Source of the DNA: an uncultured bacterium
GTDB taxonomy: Bacteria; Cyanobacteriota; Vampirovibrionia; Gastranaerophilales; Gastranaerophilaceae
Length of the DNA: 64,000 nt
NCBI GenBank assembly: GCA_905216055.1
Contig: CAJMSH010000003.1
Span: forward strand, 186,001-250,000
Direction: 5' to 3'
The position numbers were made by a program, and so were the translations under genes. The notes under the pieces are model-generated. The model ran no database searches. It was not told the DNA's origin and was given only the letters and a program-made list of their open reading frames with translations. Position 1 is the stretch's first letter. Each line of letters begins with the position of its first letter. Shown here in pieces: positions 1-9,406 of this stretch.

Positions 1-1128
1 GCATTAGCTGTTAAATACAGAAGATTTAACTTAGACGGTTCAATATCAGGCGGACCAATGCATTATATGGCACACGGTCTTACTCGTAAAAAGTTGAGAT
101 GGCTCGGTCAACCTTTATCTGTAATCTTTGCAATACTTTGTATTTGCGGAGGTATTACAGGTGGTAACATGATTCAAATCAATCAGGCAGCTAATCAGTT
201 TGTTAACGTTTGCGGTGGAGAAAACGGATTTATGCATAATCTTCACTGGGTAATCGGGTTAGGTATGGCTATTGTTGTAGGTCTGATTGTTATTGGTGGT
301 ATTAAAAATATCGTTAAAGTTACAGAAAAAATCGTTCCTTTAAAGATTTTTATATACTTATTTGCAGCTATGGCAGTAATCATTTGCAATATAAAATTAT
401 TGCCTCACGCAGCTTGGATTATTGTAAAAGAAGCATTCAAACCTGAATCTGTATATGGCGGTATGTTTGTTGCAATGATTATGGGCTTGAGACGTTCTGT
501 TCAATCTAACGAAGCAGGTACAGGTTCTGCTCCTATCGTTTATGCAACAGTAAAAACTGATGAACCTTTATCTCAAGGGTTTGTTGCATTGTTAGATCCG
601 TTTTTAACAGGTTTTATGTGCACATTAACAGCTTTTGCAATTGTTATTACAGGTGTTTATAAAACTCACGTAGGTCATACTTCAGGTATTGAAATGACAT
701 CTGATGCAATTTCATCAGTAATGCCTTTCTTCCCAACACTTTTGGCAGGTATTGTTCTTTTATACGCTTTATCTACAATCATAAGCTGGGCATATTACGG
801 TCAAAAATCTTGGAACTTCTTATTCGGAGAAGGAAAGAAAAGAACTCTTACATTCCAATTTATATATTGCGGATTTATATTAATAGGTTCTGTATTGAAC
901 GTAACTTCAGTTATTAACATTACTGATGCAATGATGATTGCAATGTCTTTACCAAATATTATTGCAATGTACATTTTAGCTCCTGAAGTAAAAAAAGACT
1001 TGGCAGAATATTGCAGAGTTCACCAATTAGGCAAATGGATTAACCGTGATTGGCTAAAGGCTGAAGCTGTTCCGGTTGAAAACGATGAAGAAGATGAGGT
1101 ATCATGTCAGATCAACAAATTATCATAA
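1..1128 (+). CDS. AGCS-family sodium:amino acid symporter, 3' part
   Basis: The reading frame is open from base 1, so the gene starts outside the window; 375 codons are visible. The protein is an inner-membrane carrier of the sodium:alanine/glycine symporter (AGCS) family, importing a small amino acid with Na+. Seen: many hydrophobic segments, the family signature S-N-E-A-G-T-G-S-A-P near visible residue 170, and a preceding G-G-I-T-G-G-N-M stretch. An acidic, cytosolic-looking tail (ENDEEDE) ends the protein. The last 25 bases overlap the start of the ACT-domain gene, so the two are probably co-transcribed. The substrate cannot be fixed from sequence alone. Confidence 0.9.
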   Translation, partial: ALAVKYRRFNLDGSISGGPMHYMAHGLTRKKLRWLGQPLSVIFAILCICGGITGGNMIQINQAANQFVNVCGGENGFMHNLHWVIGLGMAIVVGLIVIGGIKNIVKVTEKIVPLKIFIYLFAAMAVIICNIKLLPHAAWIIVKEAFKPESVYGGMFVAMIMGLRRSVQSNEAGTGSAPIVYATVKTDEPLSQGFVALLDPFLTGFMCTLTAFAIVITGVYKTHVGHTSGIEMTSDAISSVMPFFPTLLAGIVLLYALSTIISWAYYGQKSWNFLFGEGKKRTLTFQFIYCGFILIGSVLNVTSVINITDAMMIAMSLPNIIAMYILAPEVKKDLAEYCRVHQLGKWINRDWLKAEAVPVENDEEDEVSCQINKLS

Positions 1129-1382
1129 CAGTTTCAGGAGTTGACAAAATCGGGATTGTTGCAAAAGTTTCCGCTAAACTCGCTGAATATGAAGTTAATA
1201 TTGAAGATATAAAACAAACTTTAATGCAAGGTCATTTTGTAATGTTTATGCTTTGCAATATTGAAAAATCAAAATTTTCTTTCAAAGAAATTAAAGAAGC
1301 CCTAACCAAAACAGGCGAAGAACTTGGTATGGAAATTTGGGTTCAAAGAAAAGAAATTTTTGATAATATGCACAATATTTAA
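1104..1382 (+). CDS. ACT-domain protein, UPF0237 type
   Basis: A 92-residue protein that is essentially one ACT domain (I-I-I-T-V-S-G-V-D-K-x-G-I-V opening; second strand V-N-I-E-D-I-K-Q). Such free-standing domains bind amino acids and act as small regulatory subunits. The ATG lies inside the symporter gene, with GATGAGG just upstream as a ribosome-binding site, so translation is probably coupled. Overlap with an amino-acid symporter fits a ligand-sensing role, but that is inference. The stop overlaps the convergent gene by 4 bases. Confidence 0.85.
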   Translation: MSDQQIIITVSGVDKIGIVAKVSAKLAEYEVNIEDIKQTLMQGHFVMFMLCNIEKSKFSFKEIKEALTKTGEELGMEIWVQRKEIFDNMHNI

Positions 1383-2131
1383 TCATTTTCAGAAGTTTCT
1401 TCTTCTGCAATAAAATCCATTAACAATTTATCACGAGATTTGATAGTTTTTAAAACATAGTTATAATCATCAATTGATGTGAGATTGTAATCATCTGTAA
1501 TCTCGTAAGCAATTTGTTCAGGAGAAATATCACTTTCTAATTTTTGCAAATAAGAGTTAATATTTTGCTGTTCTTTTTCATCCAAATCAAATGCTTTTAT
1601 CAAATTGTCGGATACCAAATTGTTTTTCATACTTTCAATTGCAAACGGAAGAAAAGTTTCAAGCAAACTATCATCTTCTTCAAATGCTTTCGACAATTTA
1701 TTTACTGCTAAATTTTTGACAAATTCATTTTCCAATATATCAGCTTTTTCATCAGACAAATTCAATTCTTCAGCTACATTTTCAATAAAAGAACAGAATT
1801 TTTCATCGGTATCACAAGACAAACAAAATTCTTCTAAAGAATCATAATTGTTGTTTTTCAAAAACTGATTAACAACTTTTTTAAATTTATGACTATCCTG
1901 CTTTGATAATTCTAATTCTTTTGAAATCTCATTATAAAAAGTTTTGTCAAATTCATCGGCTTCATTATTATCAGCCCCGGTAAATTTTACTTGACTTCTG
2001 CCTAAAACTGACAAAACATTTAATTCGTTTTTAATATTATTTGGTCTGTAATTTTGATTATATACAGCATTGTTTGTATTTTGATGAGGTAAATTGTTAT
2101 AACTAAAATAATTTATACTATTAATTTTCAT
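1379..2131 (-). CDS. hypothetical protein with N-terminal VKFTG motif
   Basis: I do not recognise this 250-residue protein. The ATG at 2131 gives the opening M-K-I-N-S-I-N, matching other proteins in the window (M-K-I-N-Q, M-N-I-N-P). A TTG 21 bases upstream is possible but less likely. An asparagine-rich segment of about 45 residues leads to V-K-F-T-G-A-D. The rest is acidic and helical (many E, D, L, N), without signal peptide or membrane segment. It belongs to the FxG-motif set described in the findings. No clear ribosome-binding site is seen. Confidence 0.7.
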   Translation of the reverse strand: MKINSINYFSYNNLPHQNTNNAVYNQNYRPNNIKNELNVLSVLGRSQVKFTGADNNEADEFDKTFYNEISKELELSKQDSHKFKKVVNQFLKNNNYDSLEEFCLSCDTDEKFCSFIENVAEELNLSDEKADILENEFVKNLAVNKLSKAFEEDDSLLETFLPFAIESMKNNLVSDNLIKAFDLDEKEQQNINSYLQKLESDISPEQIAYEITDDYNLTSIDDYNYVLKTIKSRDKLLMDFIAEEETSEND

Positions 2132-2206
2132 ATTTGTATTAAAAACAGACAAAATATTTTTTGCTATCGATTAGAATTTTTGTAAAATATTTCATAAGTT
2201 TTAATA

Positions 2207-3589
2207 TTAAACTCTTGTTTTAGAATAGATATTATAAAATTTTTGGAAATTAAGAGTTTGTTTTCCGTCAACAACCCCTTGATTTAAAATATCTTCAACA
2301 CGTTTTAAATCTTCAGGATTATCAGCTAAATCCTTGAGAAATCCTGATAAATATTTATCAATTTTAGTACAACTATATTTATCCTTTTCAATAAAATAGT
2401 TGTCATCAACAATATCAAAAATCTTTTTGGCAACATCTTTATTTTTACTATTAACAGAATTTAAAATATTTTCAATTTTCTTCCAATCATCAAACACAAC
2501 ATAATCAGTGATTTTTAAATCGGAATAACTTTTGCACTTTTTAGTAGTTAATAAAGTGTCAATTAAATCTATATTATCTTTATTTGTGGATTTAATAAGC
2601 GATAATATATTTTCATCTATATCTTTTGTACTTTTCAAAGCAAAAAGTTTTTTATAGGTTTGGTAATTATCTTCTTTAGCTGAATTTAAAAATGAGACTA
2701 TATCCTCTGTTTTATATCTAAATTGTCCTGTTCCATCAGATTTTTCCAAATTTAAGAATAATTCGGCACAATTTGGATTTTTTGTCTTTTCTAATTGAGC
2801 TTCAATTAACTTAATATCATTAATACCAAGTTCAGTTTTACCATTTTTTATTCTTGTTGAAAGTAGCATTTGATAAATATCTACATTATCTTTGTTAATA
2901 TGTTTCAAGCAATTTACAAGTTCATTTGTTCCATCAATTTTTGCAATATCAATCAATTGAGCAGCAACTTTATCATTATCCGGATTTATTGTTTTTAAAA
3001 TTTGTAGCATATCAGATGTTGAAACAGTTTCAACAACACCATATTTTTTTTCAGATTTCTTTGCTAGTTGCTCTAAATATTTCAAATTAAATTCATTCGT
3101 ATTTGTCAACAGATCTGTAATTTCTGAGAGATTAAATCTGTGATTATTCGAATTTATAGACCAAGAACGTTCATTTTTCATTTTTACTAACTGCTTCAAT
3201 ATAAGAAAATTGTCATCAGTTAATTTTTCATTAATAGTATGAATTTCATTTTTATTTGAAAATAACTTGCCCTTAGGATCATTTTTCTTTATAAAATTAT
3301 ATAACGCATCATCTATTTCACCTTTTTTTATTCCACAAGCAAGTTTATGAAAATATCTATCATACAGCTTGACGCCACCAAATGTTCCACCGGCTACAAG
3401 AAGAGAAAGTCCAGCCAACAAAGCCACAACATTACCAAAACCTGTTGACTTTTTGTTCTTCTTATTAGAAAGTTCAACAGAATCATAAGGCATTGGTGCC
3501 GTTTTGACAGGAATAGATGATGATTTCCCATCCCCCTGGACAGAAAGCTTATTATTTTTCAGTTGTGTAACGTCAGAAATTCCTTCCAT
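2207..3589 (-). CDS. membrane-anchored alpha-helical repeat protein
   Basis: 460 residues, function unknown. Order: a polar N-terminus; P-Y-D-S-V-E-L-S-N-K-K-N-K-K at about 34-47; a single Gly/Ala/Leu-rich membrane segment at about 52-72; then a long soluble part made of helical repeats of roughly 35-45 residues. Each repeat carries a pattern like (I/L)xxIxxxNxDNxxxxxxLL. This suggests an alpha-solenoid held at the membrane. A similar pre-membrane motif (D-S-V-E-I-N-G-K-K-K) occurs in the metallopeptidase-like protein at 59182-60486. An AAAGG ribosome-binding site precedes the ATG. The gene is divergent from the kinase-like gene at 3733. Confidence 0.7.
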   Translation of the reverse strand: MEGISDVTQLKNNKLSVQGDGKSSSIPVKTAPMPYDSVELSNKKNKKSTGFGNVVALLAGLSLLVAGGTFGGVKLYDRYFHKLACGIKKGEIDDALYNFIKKNDPKGKLFSNKNEIHTINEKLTDDNFLILKQLVKMKNERSWSINSNNHRFNLSEITDLLTNTNEFNLKYLEQLAKKSEKKYGVVETVSTSDMLQILKTINPDNDKVAAQLIDIAKIDGTNELVNCLKHINKDNVDIYQMLLSTRIKNGKTELGINDIKLIEAQLEKTKNPNCAELFLNLEKSDGTGQFRYKTEDIVSFLNSAKEDNYQTYKKLFALKSTKDIDENILSLIKSTNKDNIDLIDTLLTTKKCKSYSDLKITDYVVFDDWKKIENILNSVNSKNKDVAKKIFDIVDDNYFIEKDKYSCTKIDKYLSGFLKDLADNPEDLKRVEDILNQGVVDGKQTLNFQKFYNIYSKTRV

Positions 3590-3732
3590 GAAAAACCTTT
3601 CCCAATATATTAAAGATTTAATATAATTAAAAATTGCTACAATTGATTTATACGCTTAATAAAAAGTAACAAAATATAAATTTATGACAATTTTAATATT
3701 TATGATTTTTTATAAATAATATAGGGGAAACA

Positions 3733-6294
3733 ATGTCTGAATATATTGTCAAAAATCACATTAATAATATACAATTTACTGCCAATAAACCTGAAGACAA
3801 AGGAAAAGGTAAAAAGACAAACATTCAACCTGCAATAAATTCTAACAATGATATGAATGATGTTTATATCTCTTCGAAGAAAAAAAGAGGTTTTATTGCA
3901 AAATTTTACGGATTTATAAACAAAATCATTCCACTTGGACTTTCTGATAAAAAAGTAAAAAAGAAATTAATTGAATACCAAGAAGGCAAACTTTCAAAAC
4001 AAGATACAAAAAAATATATTGACCGTTATGAAAATGCAAACTTTAACAGCTCAGAAATCACTATTGATACATTAGCTTCATTATCAGCCATTGGAGTAGG
4101 TTTTTTAGGCAAAAAAGCTAAAACTTTAATGAATATTTTTACTCCTAAATATAAAAAATACGCATTCGCACTTACTGCCGGAGCATCTGTATTGACTGCT
4201 TTAGCAGTGAAAATGGGGTTAAAAAGTATTGATTCCCTTGGTATGGACAAAAATGTAAGAAAAGAACAAAAGAGAACAAAAGAAAATCTTATATCAGGAA
4301 CATTAGATGGAGTATCAGGATTTATCTCCTCACTTAATCCAATGTTAATTCCTGCAGGTATAGCGATTAATGCATTCACAAGATATATAACCGATAAAAA
4401 AGATGATGCAACATTGCCATCAATAAGTGATTTTCTTGAAAAGCAAAAGGATTCAGCGGGTATAGGGCTTCTTGGTCTTGCCGGAGTTTCAATTGCAGCA
4501 GCAAGAGGTCACTTGAAAATAGCTGAAATTAAAAAATCAATTCAATTATCAAAATTAAATCAACAACATGTCATAAGCTATAAACCGCCAAAAGGGCAAC
4601 TTACAGAATTCCAACAACTTGCCCGTGATATTGGCTATGATCTTGGAGTAATTATAAAGGGTGACAAGTTTGATCCAACAGGAATCCCAAAACTTGATGA
4701 AGACTTTATGAAAATATTACTTGAAAAAGGTCAAAATGGTAATATTGAAGGTAAAATCAGAAAACTTGAAGAAGAAAATATTTTCTTGCCAAAATATTTA
4801 CAAACTGTTATCGATATACCAGATGATAAACAAACTAAGCTAGTAAAACAAATTGACCAACTTGTGGAAGGCTATAACGAAAGAAAAAATAACTCATCAT
4901 ATAACGGAAGAGAATTCAAATTTTCATTTGAAACTTCCGGAATAGATAAAGCTCTTGAAGAACTTGATAAAAAAGGTATGGATATCAATGGGTTCAAAGA
5001 TCTTCAACAAATATTAAAACATATTAAAAGCTCATGTCCTACATCAAGAAGTATTGAAGATGCTCAAAGAATGCTCGATACCGAATATAATGGAAAATAT
5101 AAAATAGAAAAACTTCTCGGCGTTGGCTCAGTTGCTGAATCTTATCTTATTAGAGATAATGCAAATAATGAATATGTAGCAAAACTAACAAAACAACACT
5201 TCCTTGACAGAGATAAAATCGCAGCAGACAAGGCAAAAATTGTAGCAAAAATTGATTTGAGAGCTAAAGATGATTATTCATTATTTACCTCAAAGCAAAC
5301 AATTAAGACTAAGGAAAGAAAAGAATACGACCTTAATCAGATTGATAACATGTACAAAGTTTGGGGAAATGAAATTCACCTGAACCAAGAAGCAGTTTCT
5401 GCAAAAGAAATAGGTGAACAAGCAGCAACATTCCAACCTGTTGGAGTTATTGATGCAAAGAAAAATATCTTTATTATGGAAAAAGCTCAAGGTTATCAAC
5501 TTGATAGTGATAAAATCACTCAAAAATGGAAAGAAGCAAACTTGAGTGAAAATGATTTTAAAAACTTTATTGAAAATTATGTACAAGTTTATTGCGAACA
5601 ATTATTCAGCTTACCTAAAAAGGGTATGAAAGTAGTTCAATCAGACCCTCACGGTGGCAATATTTTAGTTGATATAGACAAAATCAAAAATCTTAAACAA
5701 GGTTCTAAACCTATTACAATTATTGACTACGGAAATACAACCAAAACAACACAAACTCAAGCTATCAAAAATTTATTTAACCATATCGATTATTTGGTAG
5801 GCAATACAGATGCAATTGCAGAAGCAATGCTTGAAGGTGCTAAACTTGGAAATAATAACAAAAAAACTATTATAAAAGAAATGTCAAAAGCACTAAAAGA
5901 TAATATTTATAATACAGATACAAAAATAGATGTTGACAACCCAGTCAAAATATTCTCAACAGTCAACAGTTTTTGTCTTGATTTTATGCAAAAGAAAAAC
6001 ATAATACCTAATGCTTCACACATTAATCAAATGAAAGCAGAAGAAACATATATTATTTCAAATCTTGGCTGTTTACAAAATATTGCTCAAAGCTGCGGAT
6101 ACGATTTATCAAAAGCTATAGACAAAAATGTAATTATAAAACAACTTGTAAATGAAATGTCTAAAGCAACTCAAGATGCAATTAAAATTAATCCTAAATT
6201 AACTGCACAAGAAATCTCTAAACGTTATAAATTCTTTGTGAACAATACAGAAGAAGCTCTAAGTAGTTTAGGAATAAACTTTGGGATTTTATAA
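3733..6294 (+). CDS. membrane protein with ABC1/UbiB-like kinase domain
   Basis: 853 residues. N-terminal I-Q-F-T-A-N motif (about 13-18), then N-D-V-Y-I-S-S-K-K-K-R, then about 300 residues with several hydrophobic helices. From about 455 comes a protein-kinase-like fold: L-L-G-V-G-S-V-A-E-S-Y (nucleotide loop), E-Y-V-A-K-L (Lys), Q-S-D-P-H-G-G-N-I near 637 (catalytic loop) and I-I-D-Y-G-N near 662 (metal-binding Asp). The Ser/Ala-type loop and D-P-H-G-G-N resemble the ABC1/ADCK/UbiB atypical kinases (typical form D-P-H-P-G-N), not Ser/Thr kinases. UbiB proteins support quinone synthesis, but the long membrane N-terminus is not typical and the role here is unknown. GGGGA precedes the ATG. 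Confidence 0.75.
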   Translation: MSEYIVKNHINNIQFTANKPEDKGKGKKTNIQPAINSNNDMNDVYISSKKKRGFIAKFYGFINKIIPLGLSDKKVKKKLIEYQEGKLSKQDTKKYIDRYENANFNSSEITIDTLASLSAIGVGFLGKKAKTLMNIFTPKYKKYAFALTAGASVLTALAVKMGLKSIDSLGMDKNVRKEQKRTKENLISGTLDGVSGFISSLNPMLIPAGIAINAFTRYITDKKDDATLPSISDFLEKQKDSAGIGLLGLAGVSIAAARGHLKIAEIKKSIQLSKLNQQHVISYKPPKGQLTEFQQLARDIGYDLGVIIKGDKFDPTGIPKLDEDFMKILLEKGQNGNIEGKIRKLEEENIFLPKYLQTVIDIPDDKQTKLVKQIDQLVEGYNERKNNSSYNGREFKFSFETSGIDKALEELDKKGMDINGFKDLQQILKHIKSSCPTSRSIEDAQRMLDTEYNGKYKIEKLLGVGSVAESYLIRDNANNEYVAKLTKQHFLDRDKIAADKAKIVAKIDLRAKDDYSLFTSKQTIKTKERKEYDLNQIDNMYKVWGNEIHLNQEAVSAKEIGEQAATFQPVGVIDAKKNIFIMEKAQGYQLDSDKITQKWKEANLSENDFKNFIENYVQVYCEQLFSLPKKGMKVVQSDPHGGNILVDIDKIKNLKQGSKPITIIDYGNTTKTTQTQAIKNLFNHIDYLVGNTDAIAEAMLEGAKLGNNNKKTIIKEMSKALKDNIYNTDTKIDVDNPVKIFSTVNSFCLDFMQKKNIIPNASHINQMKAEETYIISNLGCLQNIAQSCGYDLSKAIDKNVIIKQLVNEMSKATQDAIKINPKLTAQEISKRYKFFVNNTEEALSSLGINFGIL

Positions 6295-6342
6295 TTCAAT
6301 CCTTAAGTAATGTGTAAATATTCCTTTTTTCACATTTAATGC

Positions 6343-6348
6343 TATAAT
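6343..6348 (+). promoter_or_regulatory. extended -10 (TGc TATAAT) of the GH57 gene
   Basis: TATAAT preceded by TGC lies 19 nt before the ATG at 6368. No good -35 is seen. The predicted leader is about 12 nt and has no strong ribosome-binding site. Confidence 0.5.
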
Positions 6349-6367
6349 AATTTTGAGAATAGTTTTT

Positions 6368-8596
6368 ATGATGAGTCAAACCAAAAAATTATCAATAGCA
6401 TTCTATTGGCACATGCATCAGCCTGTTTATCAACTTTCACCACAGGGAGATTATTTAATGCCTTGGGTTAGACTGCATGCCATCAAAGATTATCTTGATA
6501 TGGTGCTTATTGTAGACAAATTTAAACATCTTAAATTGAATTTTAATCTTGTTCCTGTATTATTGGACGCTCTTATAGATTACGGCGAAAACGGGATGCA
6601 CGACATTCATTCAAGATTAACGATTACCGATATAGATGATTTGTCAGACGATGACAAAGAATTTATTATAAATAACTTTTTTGACGCAAATTTTCATTCA
6701 ATGATTTTGCCTAATGAAGAATATTACAGGCTGTTCCAAAAATATCAAACAAATGATGAAACTGATATCAACGTATTTTCAGCGCAGGAATATTCAGATT
6801 TAATGGCATTATTTAATCTTGCCTGGTTTGATCCGATATTCAAAAACCAGTATCCAGAATTAAAAAAACTCATTAAAAAAGGGAAAAATTACACACTTGA
6901 AGACAGAATAAAAATTATTGATATTCAACGAGATATAATCAGAAAAATTATTCCGACTTACAGAGAATATATCAAAAAAGGTAAAATTGAAGTAACCACA
7001 AGCCCTTATTATCATCCGATTTTGCCAATTTTACTTGATATAAAAAGTATTAAAAAATCAGCAGACAGCGATTTGCCAACAAATCTTAAAATGGAACTTG
7101 ATGCCAAAATGCAAACTCAAATGGCACTTGATAGAGTTGAAGAATTGTTAGGCAAACGTCCTCAAGGGATTTGGCCATCAGAACAGTGCGTTAACCCCAA
7201 AGTTATGGAAATGCTGAAAGAACTCGGCGTAAAATGGACAATATCTGATGAAGGAATTTTATCAAATTCTATTAAATTTGAATTTGTCAGAGATTTCAGA
7301 GGCTACCTGGAAGATCCTTATCACCTTGTAAAATCTTATGACTACAAAGGAACAAAAATAATTTTCAGAGATTCGGTAATTCCAAATCTGATAAGTTTTG
7401 AATATCCGAACCACCCTGCAGAAGCAACTGCAAACGATTTGTACGACAGAATTAAAGTTATACAAAGCAAACTTTTGACATCACCTGACGAAAACCACCT
7501 TCTTACAATTGCAATGGATGGTGAAAATTGTTGGGAAAATTACACACAAGATGGCGAAACATTCTTAAAAACGATTTATTCTCTAATTGAAGATGATCCG
7601 ACTCTTGAAACCGTTTTGATTAGCGATTATCTTGAAAAAGATACCCCAAAACCTTTGAATAAATTAAGTTCGGGCTCTTGGATTAACAGGAACTTTAAAT
7701 TATGGATTGATGAACCGTTGAAAAATCTTGCATGGACATATTTAAAACAAGTTCGAGATGATTTTTGCGCTTTTGTAAAACAAAATCCGCTTAACCCAAA
7801 TATTGAAGCTGCAAGACGCGAACTATTTATCTGCGAAGGTAGTGACTGGTTCTGGTGGTATGGCGAGCCAAACGATTCAGGGCGAGATAACATTTTTGAT
7901 TACATTTTTAGGGAACATTTGAAAAATATTTACTTATATCTAGGTCTGAAACCTCCTGAATATCTTGATTCACCGCTTTTGTCAGTAATTTCTAAACCTT
8001 CGAGATACCCAAAAGGTGAAATTACTCCACTTTTAGACGGTAAAGAACATGATAATGATGAAACTTGGCTAAACGCAGGCTGTATAAAAATTCCTGACGG
8101 ACCTGTTTTAGATGAATTCAAATTCTATGACAAAATCTGTTTCGGTTACGACAAAGATAATTTGTATTTAAGATTTTACGTAAACGATTACAACAAAGAT
8201 TTAATTAAAAACTCAAAACGAGTAAGTCAAATGTACATCTATATGAGAAACCAAAATAAAAAGCAATCACTTTCTCCAATAAGAATTGTACAAAAAACCG
8301 AAAGTATTCTCCCAATATCAAAAGAAAAATTCCATAATGAAATGCAAGTTTCAATATACAACGGAGAAATTAACCTCATAAGACTTGTAAAAGCCCTCCC
8401 AAATAATTTATGGGCAATAGCATCTCCAAAGAATATTACCGCAATATATGATAAAGTGTTGGATGTAAGTGTTCCGTTTGACGATATCGGAATAGACAAA
8501 GGCGATACATTGGAATTTTTATTTGTTAATGCAACATTCGGAGTTAAAGATTACTTTATTCCAAATGAAATGTTATTAACAATAAAAAGAATGTAA
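6368..8596 (+). CDS. glycoside hydrolase family 57 alpha-glucan enzyme
   Basis: 742 residues. GH57 enzymes hydrolyse or transglycosylate alpha-1,4/1,6-glucans (amylase, branching enzyme, amylopullulanase). Seen: motif 1 H-M-H-Q-P-V-Y near the N-terminus; G-I-W-P-S-E-Q near 267-273, where the Glu is the family nucleophile; A-M-D-G-E-N-C-W-E near 381, where the Asp is the acid/base. A C-terminal beta-rich part (F-G-Y-D-K-D-N-L-Y-L-R-F) resembles DOMON/CBM9-like sugar-binding domains. There is no signal peptide, so it probably acts on cytoplasmic glycogen. I chose the tandem ATG at 6368/6371; an upstream TTG at 6353 falls only 4 nt after the -10. The exact specificity is not decidable here. Confidence 0.88.
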   Translation: MMSQTKKLSIAFYWHMHQPVYQLSPQGDYLMPWVRLHAIKDYLDMVLIVDKFKHLKLNFNLVPVLLDALIDYGENGMHDIHSRLTITDIDDLSDDDKEFIINNFFDANFHSMILPNEEYYRLFQKYQTNDETDINVFSAQEYSDLMALFNLAWFDPIFKNQYPELKKLIKKGKNYTLEDRIKIIDIQRDIIRKIIPTYREYIKKGKIEVTTSPYYHPILPILLDIKSIKKSADSDLPTNLKMELDAKMQTQMALDRVEELLGKRPQGIWPSEQCVNPKVMEMLKELGVKWTISDEGILSNSIKFEFVRDFRGYLEDPYHLVKSYDYKGTKIIFRDSVIPNLISFEYPNHPAEATANDLYDRIKVIQSKLLTSPDENHLLTIAMDGENCWENYTQDGETFLKTIYSLIEDDPTLETVLISDYLEKDTPKPLNKLSSGSWINRNFKLWIDEPLKNLAWTYLKQVRDDFCAFVKQNPLNPNIEAARRELFICEGSDWFWWYGEPNDSGRDNIFDYIFREHLKNIYLYLGLKPPEYLDSPLLSVISKPSRYPKGEITPLLDGKEHDNDETWLNAGCIKIPDGPVLDEFKFYDKICFGYDKDNLYLRFYVNDYNKDLIKNSKRVSQMYIYMRNQNKKQSLSPIRIVQKTESILPISKEKFHNEMQVSIYNGEINLIRLVKALPNNLWAIASPKNITAIYDKVLDVSVPFDDIGIDKGDTLEFLFVNATFGVKDYFIPNEMLLTIKRM

Positions 8597-8677
8597 CAAA
8601 ATCTTAATAAAACAGAACAAAAGATTAAAGTTTTTTTATTTTTGGACGTTATAAAAAACAGCAAAGGGAAATTATAT

Positions 8678-8854
8678 ATGGTTGATTTTAACAGTGACAT
8701 ACCTAATGGATTACCAAAACTAGACAAAGATTATTGGGCTAAACAAAAAGGGACCGATAACCAAAATCAAGATCCGCTTTTTGATGTAAATACAAAATTT
8801 ACTCTTGAAAACGACCTTGCAAAAATTTCAGTTTTCAATGGTAAGAAAAAATAA
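8678..8854 (+). CDS. small hypothetical protein, 58 residues
   Basis: An ATG at 8678 follows a clear AAAGGGA ribosome-binding site. The product is a 58-residue hydrophilic protein starting M-V-D-F-N-S-D and ending in a basic G-K-K-K tail. There are no cysteines and no membrane segment. It lies between the GH57 gene and a strong terminator. I do not recognise it; the site and its position before the terminator make it a probable gene. Confidence 0.6.
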   Translation: MVDFNSDIPNGLPKLDKDYWAKQKGTDNQNQDPLFDVNTKFTLENDLAKISVFNGKKK

Positions 8855-8888
8855 GTTTTATACTTTCCTCCTTTTCCTCGATATTTTA

Positions 8889-8925
8889 TAAAAAAAGAAC
8901 CTTATTTATAAAAGGTTCTTTTTTA
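8889..8925. terminator. bidirectional rho-independent terminator
   Basis: Hairpin AAGAACCTT / AAAGGTTCTT flanked by A and T runs. It serves the small gene at 8678 on one side and dut on the other. Confidence 0.85.
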
Positions 8926-8947
8926 TGCAAAATAATATCGCACAAAT

Positions 8948-9385
8948 TTATTTACCTGTCGAGCCAAATCCGCCTTCACCGCGCGATGTTGAAGAAAGTT
9001 CAACTGCAACTTTTATTTCTGCCTGCTCAACTTTTGCAATAACCATTTGAGCAATTCTTTCATCAGGCTGAATTGTATAAGTTTCATTTGACAAATTTAC
9101 AACAGGCACACAAATTTCGCCCCTATAATCTTCATCAATAGTTCCGATACAATTAATCAACGTAATACCGTGTTTTATTGACAAGCCTGAACGAGGTCTT
9201 ACTTGAGCTTCGTATCCGTGTTCGAGTTCAATTTTCAACCCTGTCGGAACAAGTTTTCTTTCCAACGGTTTCAATGTAATCGGCTCAGATATAGCGGCAC
9301 ATAAATCCATGCCAGCAGCGCCTTCAGTTTTGTATTCCGGAAGGAATTTGTTATGCGGTAATCTTTCTATTTTCAATACTGTCAT
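8948..9385 (-). CDS. dut: dUTP diphosphatase
   Basis: 145 residues, the normal length for the trimeric dUTPase. It hydrolyses dUTP to dUMP and PPi, keeping uracil out of DNA and feeding dTMP synthesis. All five motifs are present: A-G-M-D-L (24-28), R-P-R-S-G-L-S (63-69), G-T-I-D-E-D-Y-R-G-E (81-90), E-R-I-A-Q-M-V, and the C-terminal R-G-E-G-G-F-G-S-T-G arm. It starts 21 nt after the alaS stop with a GAGAG ribosome-binding site, so it forms an operon with alaS. Confidence 0.97.
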   Translation of the reverse strand: MTVLKIERLPHNKFLPEYKTEGAAGMDLCAAISEPITLKPLERKLVPTGLKIELEHGYEAQVRPRSGLSIKHGITLINCIGTIDEDYRGEICVPVVNLSNETYTIQPDERIAQMVIAKVEQAEIKVAVELSSTSRGEGGFGSTGK

Positions 9386-9406
9386 ATTATTTCTCTCTAA
9401 ATGTTA

